Origin: Oceanobacillus bengalensis
Lineage (GTDB): Bacteria > Bacillota > Bacilli > Bacillales > Amphibacillaceae
Reading direction: 5' to 3'
NCBI RefSeq assembly: GCF_003628445.1
Contig: NZ_RBZO01000001.1
Location: forward strand, 1 to 64,000
DNA: 64,000 bases
The notes under the pieces were generated by a model. That model was not told the DNA's origin, did not search any database, and saw nothing but the letters and a program-made list of their open reading frames with translations. The first letter of the stretch is position 1, and each line of letters opens with the position of its first letter. Below are positions 42,834 to 51,649 of this stretch, one piece after another. Position numbers and translations under genes: made by a program.

Positions 42834-43490
42834 TTATTTTTCACTTCGTACGAGAAATTGCTTTGTCAAGAGTAAAGATACAATGAAAATAAATTCCAAC
42901 ACATTCATAATTGGAAAGTTTTTAATCCAGATGACTAATACACTGCCTAATATCATGATGACTGTACCGATAAAAAGCCAATAAAAGCGAAACTTCACGA
43001 TGAAAAGAATACCAACGATTGCAAGAACGATGGCGATAAGTATGACCATGAGAGGACTAGCTGACTGACCAACACTATCATAGGTTAGCACGCCGTTTTT
43101 CCAGTTTGGTCCTAGCTTCAGTCCCTTTACAGAAGTGAGCAGTTCATAGAGAATTAACCCGATAGTCATGAGATATGCGAAGACTTTCCAGAACGCTTTT
43201 TTTGCCCATTGTAAATCAGCCCTGAAACAAATATTCCAAGCGAAAAGGATTAGAGTTGGGGTAAATAGAGCATGTAACCAAAATCGGGCATAGCTTAAAC
43301 TTTCAAGTACGTTCCCTTCACCAATAAATCTACCGAAAGCTATGATGAGGTTATCATATATCAGTCCAATAATAACGAGCAGCAGTACATTGGTAAGATT
43401 GAACAATTTATGATTTCTGGAAAGTGTTAGCCCCCATATGAATAGACAAACATAGCCAAACCCAAGAAAGAAGTAAAGAAACGTATCCAT
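42834..43490 (-). CDS. multi-pass membrane protein, unknown
   Basis: A 218-residue protein with seven predicted helices starting MDTFLYFFLGFGYVCLFIW. The ATG follows AAAGGATGGG. Motif-like features: RFWLHALFTPTLIL and the loop SVGQSASPL. No family recognised. It is the last gene of a three-gene minus-strand group with short gaps. Confidence 0.75.
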   Translation of the reverse strand: MDTFLYFFLGFGYVCLFIWGLTLSRNHKLFNLTNVLLLVIIGLIYDNLIIAFGRFIGEGNVLESLSYARFWLHALFTPTLILFAWNICFRADLQWAKKAFWKVFAYLMTIGLILYELLTSVKGLKLGPNWKNGVLTYDSVGQSASPLMVILIAIVLAIVGILFIVKFRFYWLFIGTVIMILGSVLVIWIKNFPIMNVLEFIFIVSLLLTKQFLVRSEK

Positions 43491-43510
43491 TTGTACCCAT
43501 CCTTTTTTAG

Positions 43511-43804
43511 TTACTCTTGTTGTTCCTCCATATTTAACAGTAGGAGCCTGTAAAGAATGTAGATTCCTATGTAAGATCCTGCAATTAAGAAATAAGGGTT
43601 TAAAAATACCCCATGAATAGCTGTCATGAAAACTGTATTATCATTAATAATTTTATAGATCGATAAGGAAGCAATATTTCCAAATACGAGTACGGCTATT
43701 ATTGCAATAACGTTATAAATAACTCTTAAGCCTACCCATTGTTTCTGCGTATAGAACATCATTAAAGGAAGGATGACACTTCCAGCAATTAGCATGATCC
43801 TCAC
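43511..43804 (-). CDS. small membrane protein, unknown
   Basis: A 97-residue protein with three predicted helices and an acidic tail (LLNMEEQQE). The start is GTG at 43804 after TAGGTGAT; an internal ATG three codons on is too close to that site. It lies 20 bp before the 42834 gene and is probably co-transcribed. Confidence 0.65.
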   Translation of the reverse strand: MRIMLIAGSVILPLMMFYTQKQWVGLRVIYNVIAIIAVLVFGNIASLSIYKIINDNTVFMTAIHGVFLNPYFLIAGSYIGIYILYRLLLLNMEEQQE

Positions 43805-43835
43805 ATTATCACCTACAAAAGATTTGTTTTCTTAC

Positions 43836-44138
43836 CTAGAATGTACGCTGTATGAGTTTCTTATACAGTAGAAAATGAGAATAATCTTTTCGTTTCTCTT
43901 CGTTGGAACGAATCGTTTCTTCTCCAAATTCTGTACTGTAATTTACACTTCCAGTACGTACGTGATTGTCTCTATTTTCTTCCATTGGGGCGAATAACAT
44001 TCCTATACAAACGATTCCGCCTATGCCTACAAGTGTATAGACTACTGTTGATAGCGCATTAACCTTTTGTACCGCAATTGGTTTATGTAGAACCACGGGC
44101 ATTGGAATATCCAAGTGGAATATTTTACATAATTCCAT
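43836..44138 (-). CDS. small single-helix protein, unknown
   Basis: A 100-residue frame with one central membrane helix (STVVYTLVGIGGIVCIGMLFA) and a charged C-terminal half (EENRDNHVRTGSVNY; RSNEEKRKDY). No ribosome site precedes the ATG at 44138, so the true start may differ. It lies upstream of two other membrane-protein genes on the same strand. Confidence 0.45.
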   Translation of the reverse strand: MELCKIFHLDIPMPVVLHKPIAVQKVNALSTVVYTLVGIGGIVCIGMLFAPMEENRDNHVRTGSVNYSTEFGEETIRSNEEKRKDYSHFLLYKKLIQRTF

Positions 44139-44237
44139 AAATACCGTACATTCAGCTGCAGTGCTTGCATTCTTTTTTTATGTATGTATTCTCCATGATT
44201 GTTAATAATAGGAAAAAGCATGTAAGGAGAATTCAGG

Positions 44238-44645
44238 ATGTTACATTTAGAAACAGATATGGAAGGCAAGCAAATGACCTTTGGCCATGCCCAAAAAACA
44301 CTTAGGAAGCACGGTTTTGATATGGGTGGTGGTTGGGATTATGATAGAGGAAGTTTTGATGGTGTGATGCATCGAGAAGGTGGAGAGTCAATTTATCTGA
44401 GAATGCCGTTTACCGTTCTTGAGGGTGAACTGGATAGAAAAGATGCATGGATTGAATTTCAAAAGCCCTTTGTAATCAAACATGTTGTTAATATTGGACT
44501 GGACAAAGACACGAACTCGTTACTCACTGCATCTGGTTTCAACCAATTTCAGGAACCCCTTGATAAGGACGGCCTAATTCGTGATAAAAGCAAATGGCAG
44601 GAATTTGGTGAAGAAGCAATTGGGGATTTATTAAATAGGTTGTGA
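44238..44645 (+). CDS. yugN: YugN-like family protein
   Basis: A 135-residue soluble protein with family segments GFDMGGGWDYDRGSFD and YLRMPF, and LLTASGFNQFQEP. YugN-like proteins are conserved in Bacillaceae and have no known function. ATG follows TAAGGAGAATTC. It is a single gene with its own terminator. Confidence 0.85.
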   Translation: MLHLETDMEGKQMTFGHAQKTLRKHGFDMGGGWDYDRGSFDGVMHREGGESIYLRMPFTVLEGELDRKDAWIEFQKPFVIKHVVNIGLDKDTNSLLTASGFNQFQEPLDKDGLIRDKSKWQEFGEEAIGDLLNRL

Positions 44646-44652
44646 GGAAAAG

Positions 44653-44684
44653 AAAAGCCAAGTTTACATAAATTTGGCTTTTTT
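44653..44684 (+). terminator. terminator after yugN
   Basis: AAAAGCCAA and TTGGCTTTTTT pair over 9 bp around a 12-nt loop. Confidence 0.85.
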
Positions 44685-44804
44685 GTATGAACAAAACTGT
44701 ACTTCTACTAAGTATCTTCGTAACATATCTCAAATTTTATAAGTATGTAAAATGAAATAAACTTTTATTTTACATCACAGATAAATGTGTTGTCAATAAT
44801 AAAT

Positions 44805-44833
44805 TTGTAATTATTTTAAAGACATGTTACAAT
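44805..44833 (+). promoter_or_regulatory. sigma-A promoter of the gene at 45086
   Basis: TTGTAA, a 17-bp spacer and TACAAT. It would give a leader of about 245 nt. A hairpin (ATATCCTTTTT/AAAAAGGATAT, 44915-44947) lies inside the leader. Nothing else was recognised in the 440-bp gap. Confidence 0.5.
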
Positions 44834-45085
44834 AATCTTACAATTATTTTTTCGATCGTATTTCAGATTCTGATGTAATCTTATTGCAGAATGAATGATG
44901 GATGCGTTTTTTTTATATCCTTTTTTAACATAGAAGAAAAAGGATATATGTATTGGAATTTCATTTCAAATATTGAACGATGAAAGGTATCCACCGCAGA
45001 GAAGGCTTGTTAGTCAAATGGAATGATCAATAATGGACTCTATTACAGTGAACCGTGTTTTCATATTACGAGGAGGATATAAATA

Positions 45086-45940
45086 ATGAACCTGATTAAT
45101 AAAGAAGTTACACACAAGCACTTTGGCAAGGGTAGTGTCGTTAAACATAATGATTCTTTCATAGAAATACATTTTGCATCAGAAAGTAAAAAGTTTGTCT
45201 TCCCTGATGCATTTGGAAAGTACCTAAAATTGCATGATAAAAGTGCTGCAAATTCACTTGAAAAGGTAATACAGGAAAAGGAAATGGAACGGAAAAAAGA
45301 AGAACAGGAGATAGAAGAAGAAAAAGAGCTACAACGTAAAGAACAGAAACTTCGCTTGGAACAGGAAAAACTTATGAAGAATCATAAACTTCATCCAAAA
45401 TCACAAATGGTTTTCTGGTGTGACGAAGCGGAACGGAATAATTCCTTTTCAGAGTGGAAGGTTTTTACAGGTATAATAAAAAGCGGTAATAACAAAGGAA
45501 AGCCAAATAAACCTACCCGCCTACATCAAAACAGCGCTTGTCTTTTAACAGGAAGAGATTCCAGCATACCTGAAAAAGATAGGCGTATCTTAGGTATTTA
45601 CATGGTGAATGAAGATTTTATCGGTAGTCTTTGTGAAGATGGATACATTCCTGCTCATCCAGAATATAGAATACAACTAACAGAACAAGAATCGGACAGG
45701 ATGCTTTTTTGGAAATACTATGTAAATGAAAATTTCCCCAACAAAATGACATGGAATACAGGTAAATATCGTTATTTTGATAATTTATGGATGGCTCAAA
45801 TTTTGTATGATATTGTCACTTTGAAAAGTGATCCAAAGGAACGTGAGCAGGCGCAACGATTTCTTGAGCATTTTTGTAAAATGAATCAGATAAGAGAACG
45901 AGAGTTACCAAAGCCTAATGGTGCATTAATGCGTATTTAG
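45086..45940 (+). CDS. protein with Tudor-like N-terminus and coiled coil, unknown
   Basis: A 284-residue protein. Residues 1-50 (VTHKHFGKGSVVKHNDSFIEI) resemble the Tudor-like C-terminal domain of PcrA/UvrD helicases. Residues 58-100 form a highly charged coiled coil (EKEMERKKEEQEIEEEKELQ). The rest holds FWCDEAERNNSFSEWKVFTG and LHQNSACLLTGRDSSI and is a conserved-looking but unrecognised domain. ATG follows GAGGAGGATAT. It is a single gene; function is unknown. Confidence 0.65.
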   Translation: MNLINKEVTHKHFGKGSVVKHNDSFIEIHFASESKKFVFPDAFGKYLKLHDKSAANSLEKVIQEKEMERKKEEQEIEEEKELQRKEQKLRLEQEKLMKNHKLHPKSQMVFWCDEAERNNSFSEWKVFTGIIKSGNNKGKPNKPTRLHQNSACLLTGRDSSIPEKDRRILGIYMVNEDFIGSLCEDGYIPAHPEYRIQLTEQESDRMLFWKYYVNENFPNKMTWNTGKYRYFDNLWMAQILYDIVTLKSDPKEREQAQRFLEHFCKMNQIRERELPKPNGALMRI

Positions 45941-45971
45941 GTGTTTGTATAAGCATGGACAGATTGTATAC

Positions 45972-46047
45972 AAACTCTAGAGGGACAAGAGGGACTAGGT
46001 ACCTTTGCTCCGATCTTATCTATCACTAGTCGGACAAAGTACCTATA
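45972..46047. repeat. GTCGGACAA hairpin element, second copy
   Basis: AGGGACTAGGTACC at the left, and AGTCGGACAAAGTACCT at the right; the layout matches the element at 41830 with diverged arms (GGTACC/GGTGCC). Confidence 0.5.
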
Positions 46048-46092
46048 TCCGTGGTTCAAATTAGATAGAAGTGATTTCCCCTTGGCACAAGA

Positions 46093-46130
46093 AAAAATCT
46101 CTAACCTGGAAGTGCGGATTAGAGATTTTT
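46093..46130. terminator. bidirectional terminator
   Basis: AAAAATCTCTAA and TTAGAGATTTTT pair perfectly over 12 bp. Located 50 bp past the 3' end of the minus-strand SDR. Confidence 0.8.
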
Positions 46131-46179
46131 GTTTGAACCAACATTTGAAAGGAACAACAACTATAAAATATAGCTTATA

Positions 46180-46953
46180 TTAAGATCTTGTTGTCCAACC
46201 ACCATCTACAACTAATTCCTGACCTGTTACATATTTGGAATCATCAGATGCTAGATATAAGTAAGCATTTGCTATATCCAATGCTTCACCTGCATAAGGC
46301 TTTAATGCTGATCTTCCTTCATAATTGGAACCCATTTCTTCTTGTGATTTAATACCAGTCTTTTCAACCATTCCTGTATAAATAGCACCAGGATGAACGG
46401 AATTTGCTCTAATATTGTCATCTCCAAACCATTGAGCAGCATGTTTTGTTAATGAACGAACGGCCCCTTTGGATGCACTATAAGCAGCACCGTGGCCATC
46501 GCCAAATCCGCCAGTGATAGCAGCAATTGAAGAGGTGTTTACAATAGAGCCTCCACCATTTTTCTTCATATGAGGAATTACAGCTTTCATCCCTAACCAT
46601 ACACCAGTAGTATTGATCGCCATCACTTTATTCCAGTCATCTAATTCAGCTTCTAATATACCTTTTGCGATGTGGATACCAGCATTGTTAACGAGAACAT
46701 CAATTTTTCCATACTTTTCAAGTGTTTGATTAATTACTACATCCCATGATTCGGCTTTTGAAACATCTAAACTGATTGCAACCGCATCGCCACCATCTGA
46801 AACAATTTCTTTCACTTTTTCTTCTAGCACGTCAGCTACAACATCCGTTGCCACAACCTTCGCACCCTCTTTTGCAAAAACTTGCGCACCTGCTAGTCCT
46901 ATTCCACTCGCTGCACCTGTAATAATTGCAACTTTGTTATCCAATCTTCCCAT
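46180..46953 (-). CDS. short-chain dehydrogenase/reductase
   Basis: A 257-residue classical SDR: TGAASGIG (12-19), NNAG in VLVNNAGIH, Ser in VNTSSIA, YSASKG for Tyr and Lys, and LVVDGGWTTRS at the end. ATG follows TAAGGAGGATC. It is divergent from a TetR gene at 47126 with two inverted repeats between. The end and glucose/cyclohexanol-dehydrogenase-like sequence do not fix the substrate. Confidence 0.88.
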   Translation of the reverse strand: MGRLDNKVAIITGAASGIGLAGAQVFAKEGAKVVATDVVADVLEEKVKEIVSDGGDAVAISLDVSKAESWDVVINQTLEKYGKIDVLVNNAGIHIAKGILEAELDDWNKVMAINTTGVWLGMKAVIPHMKKNGGGSIVNTSSIAAITGGFGDGHGAAYSASKGAVRSLTKHAAQWFGDDNIRANSVHPGAIYTGMVEKTGIKSQEEMGSNYEGRSALKPYAGEALDIANAYLYLASDDSKYVTGQELVVDGGWTTRS

Positions 46954-46987
46954 ATTAGTAGATCCTCCTTAGGTTAATGTTGTAATC

Positions 46988-47010
46988 GATTCCAAAAATG
47001 TTTTGGAATC
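46988..47010. promoter_or_regulatory. inverted repeat near the SDR promoter
   Basis: GATTCCAAAA-ATG-TTTTGGAATC has perfect 10-bp arms and lies about 35 bp before the SDR start, so it may be an operator. Confidence 0.45.
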
Positions 47011-47040
47011 TTATGATCTTAGTATAAAATAGATATTAGG

Positions 47041-47064
47041 GGTTAACGATGTACATTGTTAACC
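47041..47064. promoter_or_regulatory. 24-bp palindrome, candidate TetR operator
   Basis: GGTTAAC, a 10-bp near-symmetrical centre and GTTAACC: 22 of 24 positions are symmetrical. It lies in the divergent spacer, close to the TetR gene. Confidence 0.6.
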
Positions 47065-47125
47065 AAAACGTATAGAACTGAACACTTTTTAACCTTTTGT
47101 ATATAAAAAGTTGGTGGGTGAAAAA

Positions 47126-47767
47126 ATGGTTGAATTCCAATTATTAGATAGAAGAGTACATAGATCAAAGCATGCTCTCTGTAACGCCTTATTTGACTTA
47201 CTTGAACAAAATAAATATGATCACATTTCTATAAAAGATATTATTGTTAAAGCAGGCTATAGTAGGGGGACTTTTTATTCGCATTACCGTAACAAAGATG
47301 ACTTGCTTTATGAATGTATCGAATCCCTTTTTGATAAAATGGTAAAGTCATATCGCAATTGGTACATCGATAAGGATTTATTAAATATTAAAGAATTTCA
47401 TAACGAACCGCTTACTTTTCTGAGTCATATGAAACAATACGGAAGGTATTATCAAATATTATTGGGTAAAAACGTGCAGATTGACTTCCGGCAAAAAATA
47501 ACGGAAGTGTTACTTAATCTCTTTGTAGATGATTTCGAATACATCGGTAAATCAGAACAGAATCCGTTAGAGCAAAGTCTTTTAAACAGGTATTGTGGGT
47601 ATGGCGTAATTGGTGTCATTTTAGAATGGATTAACGAGGATTTTCCAACTAGCCCTCAAAAGTTATCAGAAGAACTAGTCAAAACCATGCAAACACCATT
47701 AGGAAATATCCGAATCAAGAGAAAATCACAATGGAATAGTTATTATTATTCTGATACGATATCTTAG
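47126..47767 (+). CDS. TetR/AcrR family regulator
   Basis: A 213-residue regulator. HTH region HALCNALFDLLEQNKYDHIS and AGYSRGTFYSHYRNKDDLL; the C-terminal half is a TetR_C_8-type domain (VILEWINEDFPTSP). ATG 47126 is preceded by GGTGGGTG; a GTG 15 bp earlier is in frame. It is probably the repressor of the divergent SDR and of itself. Confidence 0.87.
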   Translation: MVEFQLLDRRVHRSKHALCNALFDLLEQNKYDHISIKDIIVKAGYSRGTFYSHYRNKDDLLYECIESLFDKMVKSYRNWYIDKDLLNIKEFHNEPLTFLSHMKQYGRYYQILLGKNVQIDFRQKITEVLLNLFVDDFEYIGKSEQNPLEQSLLNRYCGYGVIGVILEWINEDFPTSPQKLSEELVKTMQTPLGNIRIKRKSQWNSYYYSDTIS

Positions 47768-47997
47768 GAAAAGCCTGATAATAGTGAAGGGTAGACATAT
47801 CTATCACAGTTAGAAAAGATGCCTATCCGGAGGGTTTATTCGTAGGAGGGTTATACCAAAATCTTCATCAATGGCAGAGGTAATGATGGCAGATTTCTTC
47901 CTCATTAGTAAACAAATATGGGAAAAATGTTGGAACTGGTGGCAACTTTTTTGAGAATGAACTAGTTGATCCAGATTCGGTAAAAGGAGAAACTCAA

Positions 47998-48753
47998 ATG
48001 TCAATAGCTTCTTACTCAAAATTTAACCAATTCAAGCAGTCAATTCAATCATTATCTTCTATATCTGAAGAAATAATAAAAAGTGAACAATTCTTATTGG
48101 AAAAAGATGAGAAAAAACAGTTGGAAATTTATTATGCTCCTTTTGAATATATTAATGATCTTGCAAAAGTTGTAATTGTAGGAATTACTCCTGGATTAAA
48201 CCAAATGAAACAATCATATTCAACAGTATTTCATGCAAAAAATGCAGATTATAACGATGAAAAGCTCCTGAGCCAGGTGAAAAATAAATCTAGTTTTGAA
48301 GGTGCAATGAGAAAAAACCTTATTCAAATGTTAGATGAAATTGGGCTACACGAACATTTAAATATTTCCTCTACTGCTAATTTTTTTGATGAAGCAAGCG
48401 AACTAGTACATACTACTTCCGTTATTACTTATCCAGTGTTTCATAAAGGGGCTAATTATTCAGGATCAACTCCTAATATGCTAAAAACAAAAATATTAAA
48501 AAATTATATTTTGAATCAATTTGTAACGGAATTAAATGAAATGAATAATCCACTTATTATTCCATTAGGAAAGAAGGTTTCTAATGTCTTTGATTATCTA
48601 GTAGAAAATGAACTCCTAGATTCTAAGTATATTCTTTCTGGTTTTCCTCATCCTTCAGGAGCAAATGGAAGTCGTAAAAAACAATTCGAAGCAAACAAAG
48701 AAAAAATGATAGAAATTTTACGTACTCATTTTCATAGAGTCATTTCCTACTAA
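47998..48753 (+). CDS. uracil-DNA glycosylase-like superfamily protein
   Basis: A 251-residue protein with features of the UDG fold: VVIVGITPGLNQ (equivalent to the GxxPG motif 1) and GFPHPSGANGSR near the end (equivalent to HPS motif 2). It lacks Fe-S cysteines and the rest is not clearly any known UDG family, so it may act on another nucleotide or nucleoside substrate. ATG follows AAAAGGAGAAACTCAA. It is a single gene. The 230 bp upstream include a short open stretch (KYGKNVGTGGNFFENE-like) that could be a gene remnant but was not identified. Confidence 0.65.
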   Translation: MSIASYSKFNQFKQSIQSLSSISEEIIKSEQFLLEKDEKKQLEIYYAPFEYINDLAKVVIVGITPGLNQMKQSYSTVFHAKNADYNDEKLLSQVKNKSSFEGAMRKNLIQMLDEIGLHEHLNISSTANFFDEASELVHTTSVITYPVFHKGANYSGSTPNMLKTKILKNYILNQFVTELNEMNNPLIIPLGKKVSNVFDYLVENELLDSKYILSGFPHPSGANGSRKKQFEANKEKMIEILRTHFHRVISY

Positions 48754-48814
48754 TTAATAGTTTATTTTCTAATAGATTGTTGTTAATGTCAGCATTTTTT
48801 CACGAAGATGTGAT

Positions 48815-48935
48815 ACTGTTGAATTATTCCTTGTCCTACGGTAACAGCACGTGTCCCGTGAGCAGCGGTGGAGGTTTGTGCAGTGCCCATGGAAAGTGAA
48901 GTATTCTGCTGGAGCAAATAGAGCACCTAACACAA
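48815..48935. repeat. decayed copy of the GC-rich composite repeat
   Basis: CCTTGTCCTACGGTAACAGCACG and GGAAAGTGAAGTATTCTGC resemble words of the blocks at 23303 and 55975, with many changes. Confidence 0.45.
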
Positions 48936-48980
48936 ACAGCCAATTAATAAAACAAATGGGAATACCAAATATAAAAAGAA

Positions 48981-49012
48981 AAACTCAGAGCTCCAATGAA
49001 CTCTGAGTTTTT
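48981..49012. terminator. terminator
   Basis: AAACTCAGAG and CTCTGAGTTTTT pair over 10 bp around a 10-nt loop. It may end the UDG-like or the aldo/keto reductase transcript. Confidence 0.75.
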
Positions 49013-49040
49013 GGTGTTTATTTTCCACGGTTTCTGAATT

Positions 49041-49122
49041 CGCGCGCCAAGCCTGGAAACCGCGCACCACGCACAAAAATTCGCGCTACCGCTCTAAAAT
49101 TCAAGCGATACAACCCTGAAAG
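49041..49122. repeat. degenerate 20-21-nt direct repeats with CGCGC words
   Basis: Units start at 49041 (CGCGCGCCAAGC), 49061 (CGCGCACCACGC), 49082 (CGCGCTACCGC) and 49102 (a decayed CAAGCGATAC), each ending in an A-rich segment (GGAAAC, AAAAATT, AAAATT, TGAAAG). GC content is far above the flanks. Confidence 0.55.
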
Positions 49123-49133
49123 TTGTACCACAT

Positions 49134-50066
49134 TTACCCAAAAATGCCATCAATTTCCTGCACTTCTTCATTCGTTAACTGTACCTCTAAGGTTTTTAAG
49201 TTACTAAGTACTTGCTCTGCATTTTTTGCTCCTGGGATAATTGTGTCAATTGCGTCTCTTGTTAAATACCAAGCAAGTACGACGTGAGCAACCTCTACAC
49301 CTTTTGCATTGGCGATTTTTCGTACTTTTTCAACCTTCTCAAGGTTTTGTACAAATGCTTCACCCTGGAAGTAAGGCAAACCTTTACGTAAATCATTAAA
49401 TACAGTGTCTTTGGTATATTTACCTGTTAAAAGACCAGAAGCTAGAGGGAAAAATGGTACGAAAGAAATATTCTGTTCCGTTAAATAAGGGAAAAGAGTT
49501 TCTTCGGCACTACGATTTAGTAGGTTATACTCTCCTTGGTATACATCGATATAGGCGTCTTTATTTCCTTCCTTCAATTGATCAAGTGTGAAGTTGGATA
49601 CTCCAATCGAACGAATTTTTCCTTCGTCTTTTAATTCTTTTAATGCGCCAACAGCTTCATCCTTTGGCGTTCCTTCATCAGGATAATGAATATACATTAA
49701 ATCAATATAATCGGTTTGAAGTCGTTTTAAGCTTTTCTCCACTTCTGCCTTTAAAAAAGAAGGAGAGTTATCATTAAACATTTCATTACCTACAAATTTT
49801 GGAGCGACTTTTGTAGCGATAACTAAATCAGAACGCTTTCCTGTTTCTTTCACTACTTCACCAATTAATTCTTCGGAACGCCCTGGTCCATATAAAAGAG
49901 CTGTATCAATAAAGTTGATTCCGTGATTAATTGATGTGCGAACAAGCTCTTTTCCAGCTTCTTCATCTAAGTTCGGATAAAGATTATGCCCACCAACAGC
50001 ATTCGTTCCCAGTCCGATCGGATTAACATATAAATCTGACTTACCAAGCTGTACTTGTTTTGCCAT
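49134..50066 (-). CDS. aldo/keto reductase
   Basis: A 310-residue NADPH-dependent AKR (TIM barrel). [18 protein letters not shown] has the catalytic Asp and Tyr, VIATKVAPK the lysine and [11 protein letters not shown] the histidine. [12 protein letters not shown] and IPGAKN match the later AKR signatures. ATG at 50066 is 11 nt after AAGGAG; the frame continues upstream (to 50108) with a poorly placed start. Substrate is unknown. It is a single gene. Confidence 0.88.
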   Translation of the reverse strand: MAKQVQLGKSDLYVNPIGLGTNAVGGHNLYPNLDEEAGKELVRTSINHGINFIDTALLYGPGRSEELIGEVVKETGKRSDLVIATKVAPKFVGNEMFNDNSPSFLKAEVEKSLKRLQTDYIDLMYIHYPDEGTPKDEAVGALKELKDEGKIRSIGVSNFTLDQLKEGNKDAYIDVYQGEYNLLNRSAEETLFPYLTEQNISFVPFFPLASGLLTGKYTKDTVFNDLRKGLPYFQGEAFVQNLEKVEKVRKIANAKGVEVAHVVLAWYLTRDAIDTIIPGAKNAEQVLSNLKTLEVQLTNEEVQEIDGIFG

Positions 50067-50184
50067 GTTTGTCATTTCTCCTTCTTTTGAATTTAATTCT
50101 GAACTCAATAGTAATGTTAGAATAGCTTGTTAAATAAATCAAATAATTCACTCACTTGTTGAAGTATCAATCGAAGTCACTGAC

Positions 50185-50211
50185 GAACCAAGGGGTCTGA
50201 TCCCTTGGTTC
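50185..50211. terminator. GAACCAAGGG hairpin
   Basis: GAACCAAGGG and CCCTTGGTTC pair perfectly around GTCTGAT. The core is nearly the same as that of the hairpin at 51083-51120. It has no T run, so it may be a repeat unit rather than a terminator. Confidence 0.55.
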
Positions 50212-50326
50212 AAAAGGTAGGTAGTAAAGTTATATAAAATAATTTTATTATTGTTAAGACAATAGAGTTTGTAATAAAGTAATTGTATAATGTAGTTTCT
50301 TCCGTGTTGATGAAAGGAGAGATTGT

Positions 50327-51001
50327 ATGGAAAACGAGTGGGATAAGGAGATGGTTTCTTTATCCAAAATTACTGTTTATTCAAATCCAAATAACGAGCC
50401 AGTAACCATAAGTGGTGGTTCTGATGATTTGATCTGTATAGGTGTGGGAACAGATGCGGCCGTTTTTCAATCTTTAAATGATCCAGCATATGCGTTTAAA
50501 AAATATGCTAAGGATAAAATAGCTAAAGTAAATGTTGAAGCGAATGTTTATGGGGTATTAGGAGATTCGCCATTCTTCTCAACATGTTTTGCCTCCTATG
50601 AGGATTACCTTGTTTTAAGCTACGAGGAAGGAAAAACTCTTTTTGACTGCGTTCTGCAAGGGATTCATATTCCAGAACAAGTTATAAGAGACGTGGAGGA
50701 TGCAAGGGAATATGTTCGTACGAAGGGGCTTAACCCACGTGATATCCATTTAAAAAATATTTTACTTCAAAACGGAAGAGCAAAGATACTTGATGTCTCT
50801 GAATACATCCTACCAGGTAATGATTTCAGGTGGGAACATCTGAAAAAAGGATATGAACAATACTATCATTTAATTGATGGGAATTCAGTACCATTTTGGT
50901 TAGTAGAAACGATTCGTAAGTGGTACAATCAGCGTAATAAATATTTTTCTTCATATGAAGAGTTTGTAAAATCTATTATGAATTTTTTATATAAAAAATA
51001 G
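50327..51001 (+). CDS. protein-kinase-like protein
   Basis: A 224-residue kinase-fold protein close to B. subtilis YbdM/YrzF. AYAFKKYAKDK gives the ATP-binding lysine; GLNPRDIHLKNILL is the catalytic loop (normally HRDxxxxN, with Pro in place of His); KILDVSEY replaces DFG. The glycine loop is weak (GVGTDAAVFQS). Reduced or altered kinase activity is possible. ATG follows GAAAGGAGAGATT. Single gene. Confidence 0.75.
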   Translation: MENEWDKEMVSLSKITVYSNPNNEPVTISGGSDDLICIGVGTDAAVFQSLNDPAYAFKKYAKDKIAKVNVEANVYGVLGDSPFFSTCFASYEDYLVLSYEEGKTLFDCVLQGIHIPEQVIRDVEDAREYVRTKGLNPRDIHLKNILLQNGRAKILDVSEYILPGNDFRWEHLKKGYEQYYHLIDGNSVPFWLVETIRKWYNQRNKYFSSYEEFVKSIMNFLYKK

Positions 51002-51082
51002 ATAAGATCAGCCTCCTTCACACGAAGTATTTATAATACATGAATTGATATTCAACAAAAGGGTAGATTTTATTCAAAAAAT

Positions 51083-51120
51083 AAACGGAACCAAGGGTCA
51101 GCCTCCTTGGTTCCGTTTTT
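51083..51120 (+). terminator. strong terminator
   Basis: AAACGGAACCAAGG and CCTTGGTTCCGTTT pair over 13-14 bp, followed by TTTTT. It probably ends the kinase-like transcript. The gap 51121-51373 holds no convincing gene. Confidence 0.85.
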
Positions 51121-51373
51121 ATGAAAAACAAATTTAAGTAGAGAGCAGAAGACAAACGCATCATCACGTCAATGAAGAGGAAAACATAAGAAGAACAAAT
51201 GCTATCACGTACAAAAGGAAGAGCAAGAGTCGAAGAAAGTCCGTGACAAAGGCTGATAATACTTTACAAGTGTAACAACCAAAACAAATACCTTTACAAC
51301 CACACCTCCTTCTTGTATTATTTCAATTATAATAATTTACTGATTTTTCCAATTAAGAATTGGGGGAATGGTC

Positions 51374-51649
51374 GTGGATGATCGTCTTTTATACTTGATT
51401 CGCGGGAAAAAGCGATTGATGGTACCTGCTTTTGTTTTGGCATTATTGTTTTATTTTATGCTGCCGTTGTCACTGATTTTCTTCCCTGAAGTGATGAATC
51501 GGCCAAGCTTTGTAATGGGGCTTACATGGGCTTGGTTGTATGCATTTTTACAAATTCCGATGACATGGTTCATGGGCTGGTTTTATCACGTCATATCTAA
51601 ACGGTTTGAAAGGCAAATGGAGGAAATTATACAGGAGGAGTTGTTGTGA
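51374..51649 (+). CDS. DUF485 family membrane protein
   Basis: A 91-residue protein with two membrane helices (RLMVPAFVLALLFYFMLPLS; FVMGLTWAWLYAFLQIPMTW). GTG at 51374 has 7-nt spacing from GGGGG; an ATG 6 bp earlier is too close. DUF485 proteins are encoded with ActP/YwcA-type symporters and probably form a complex with them. It overlaps the symporter start by 4 bp. Confidence 0.8.
   Translation: MDDRLLYLIRGKKRLMVPAFVLALLFYFMLPLSLIFFPEVMNRPSFVMGLTWAWLYAFLQIPMTWFMGWFYHVISKRFERQMEEIIQEELL

Noticed and set aside
47780-47997. Possible gene remnant before the UDG-like gene
   Set aside because: A short stretch (YGKNVGTGGNFFENE) looks protein-like, but no family could be named and frames are broken, so it is only mentioned in the neighbouring entry.
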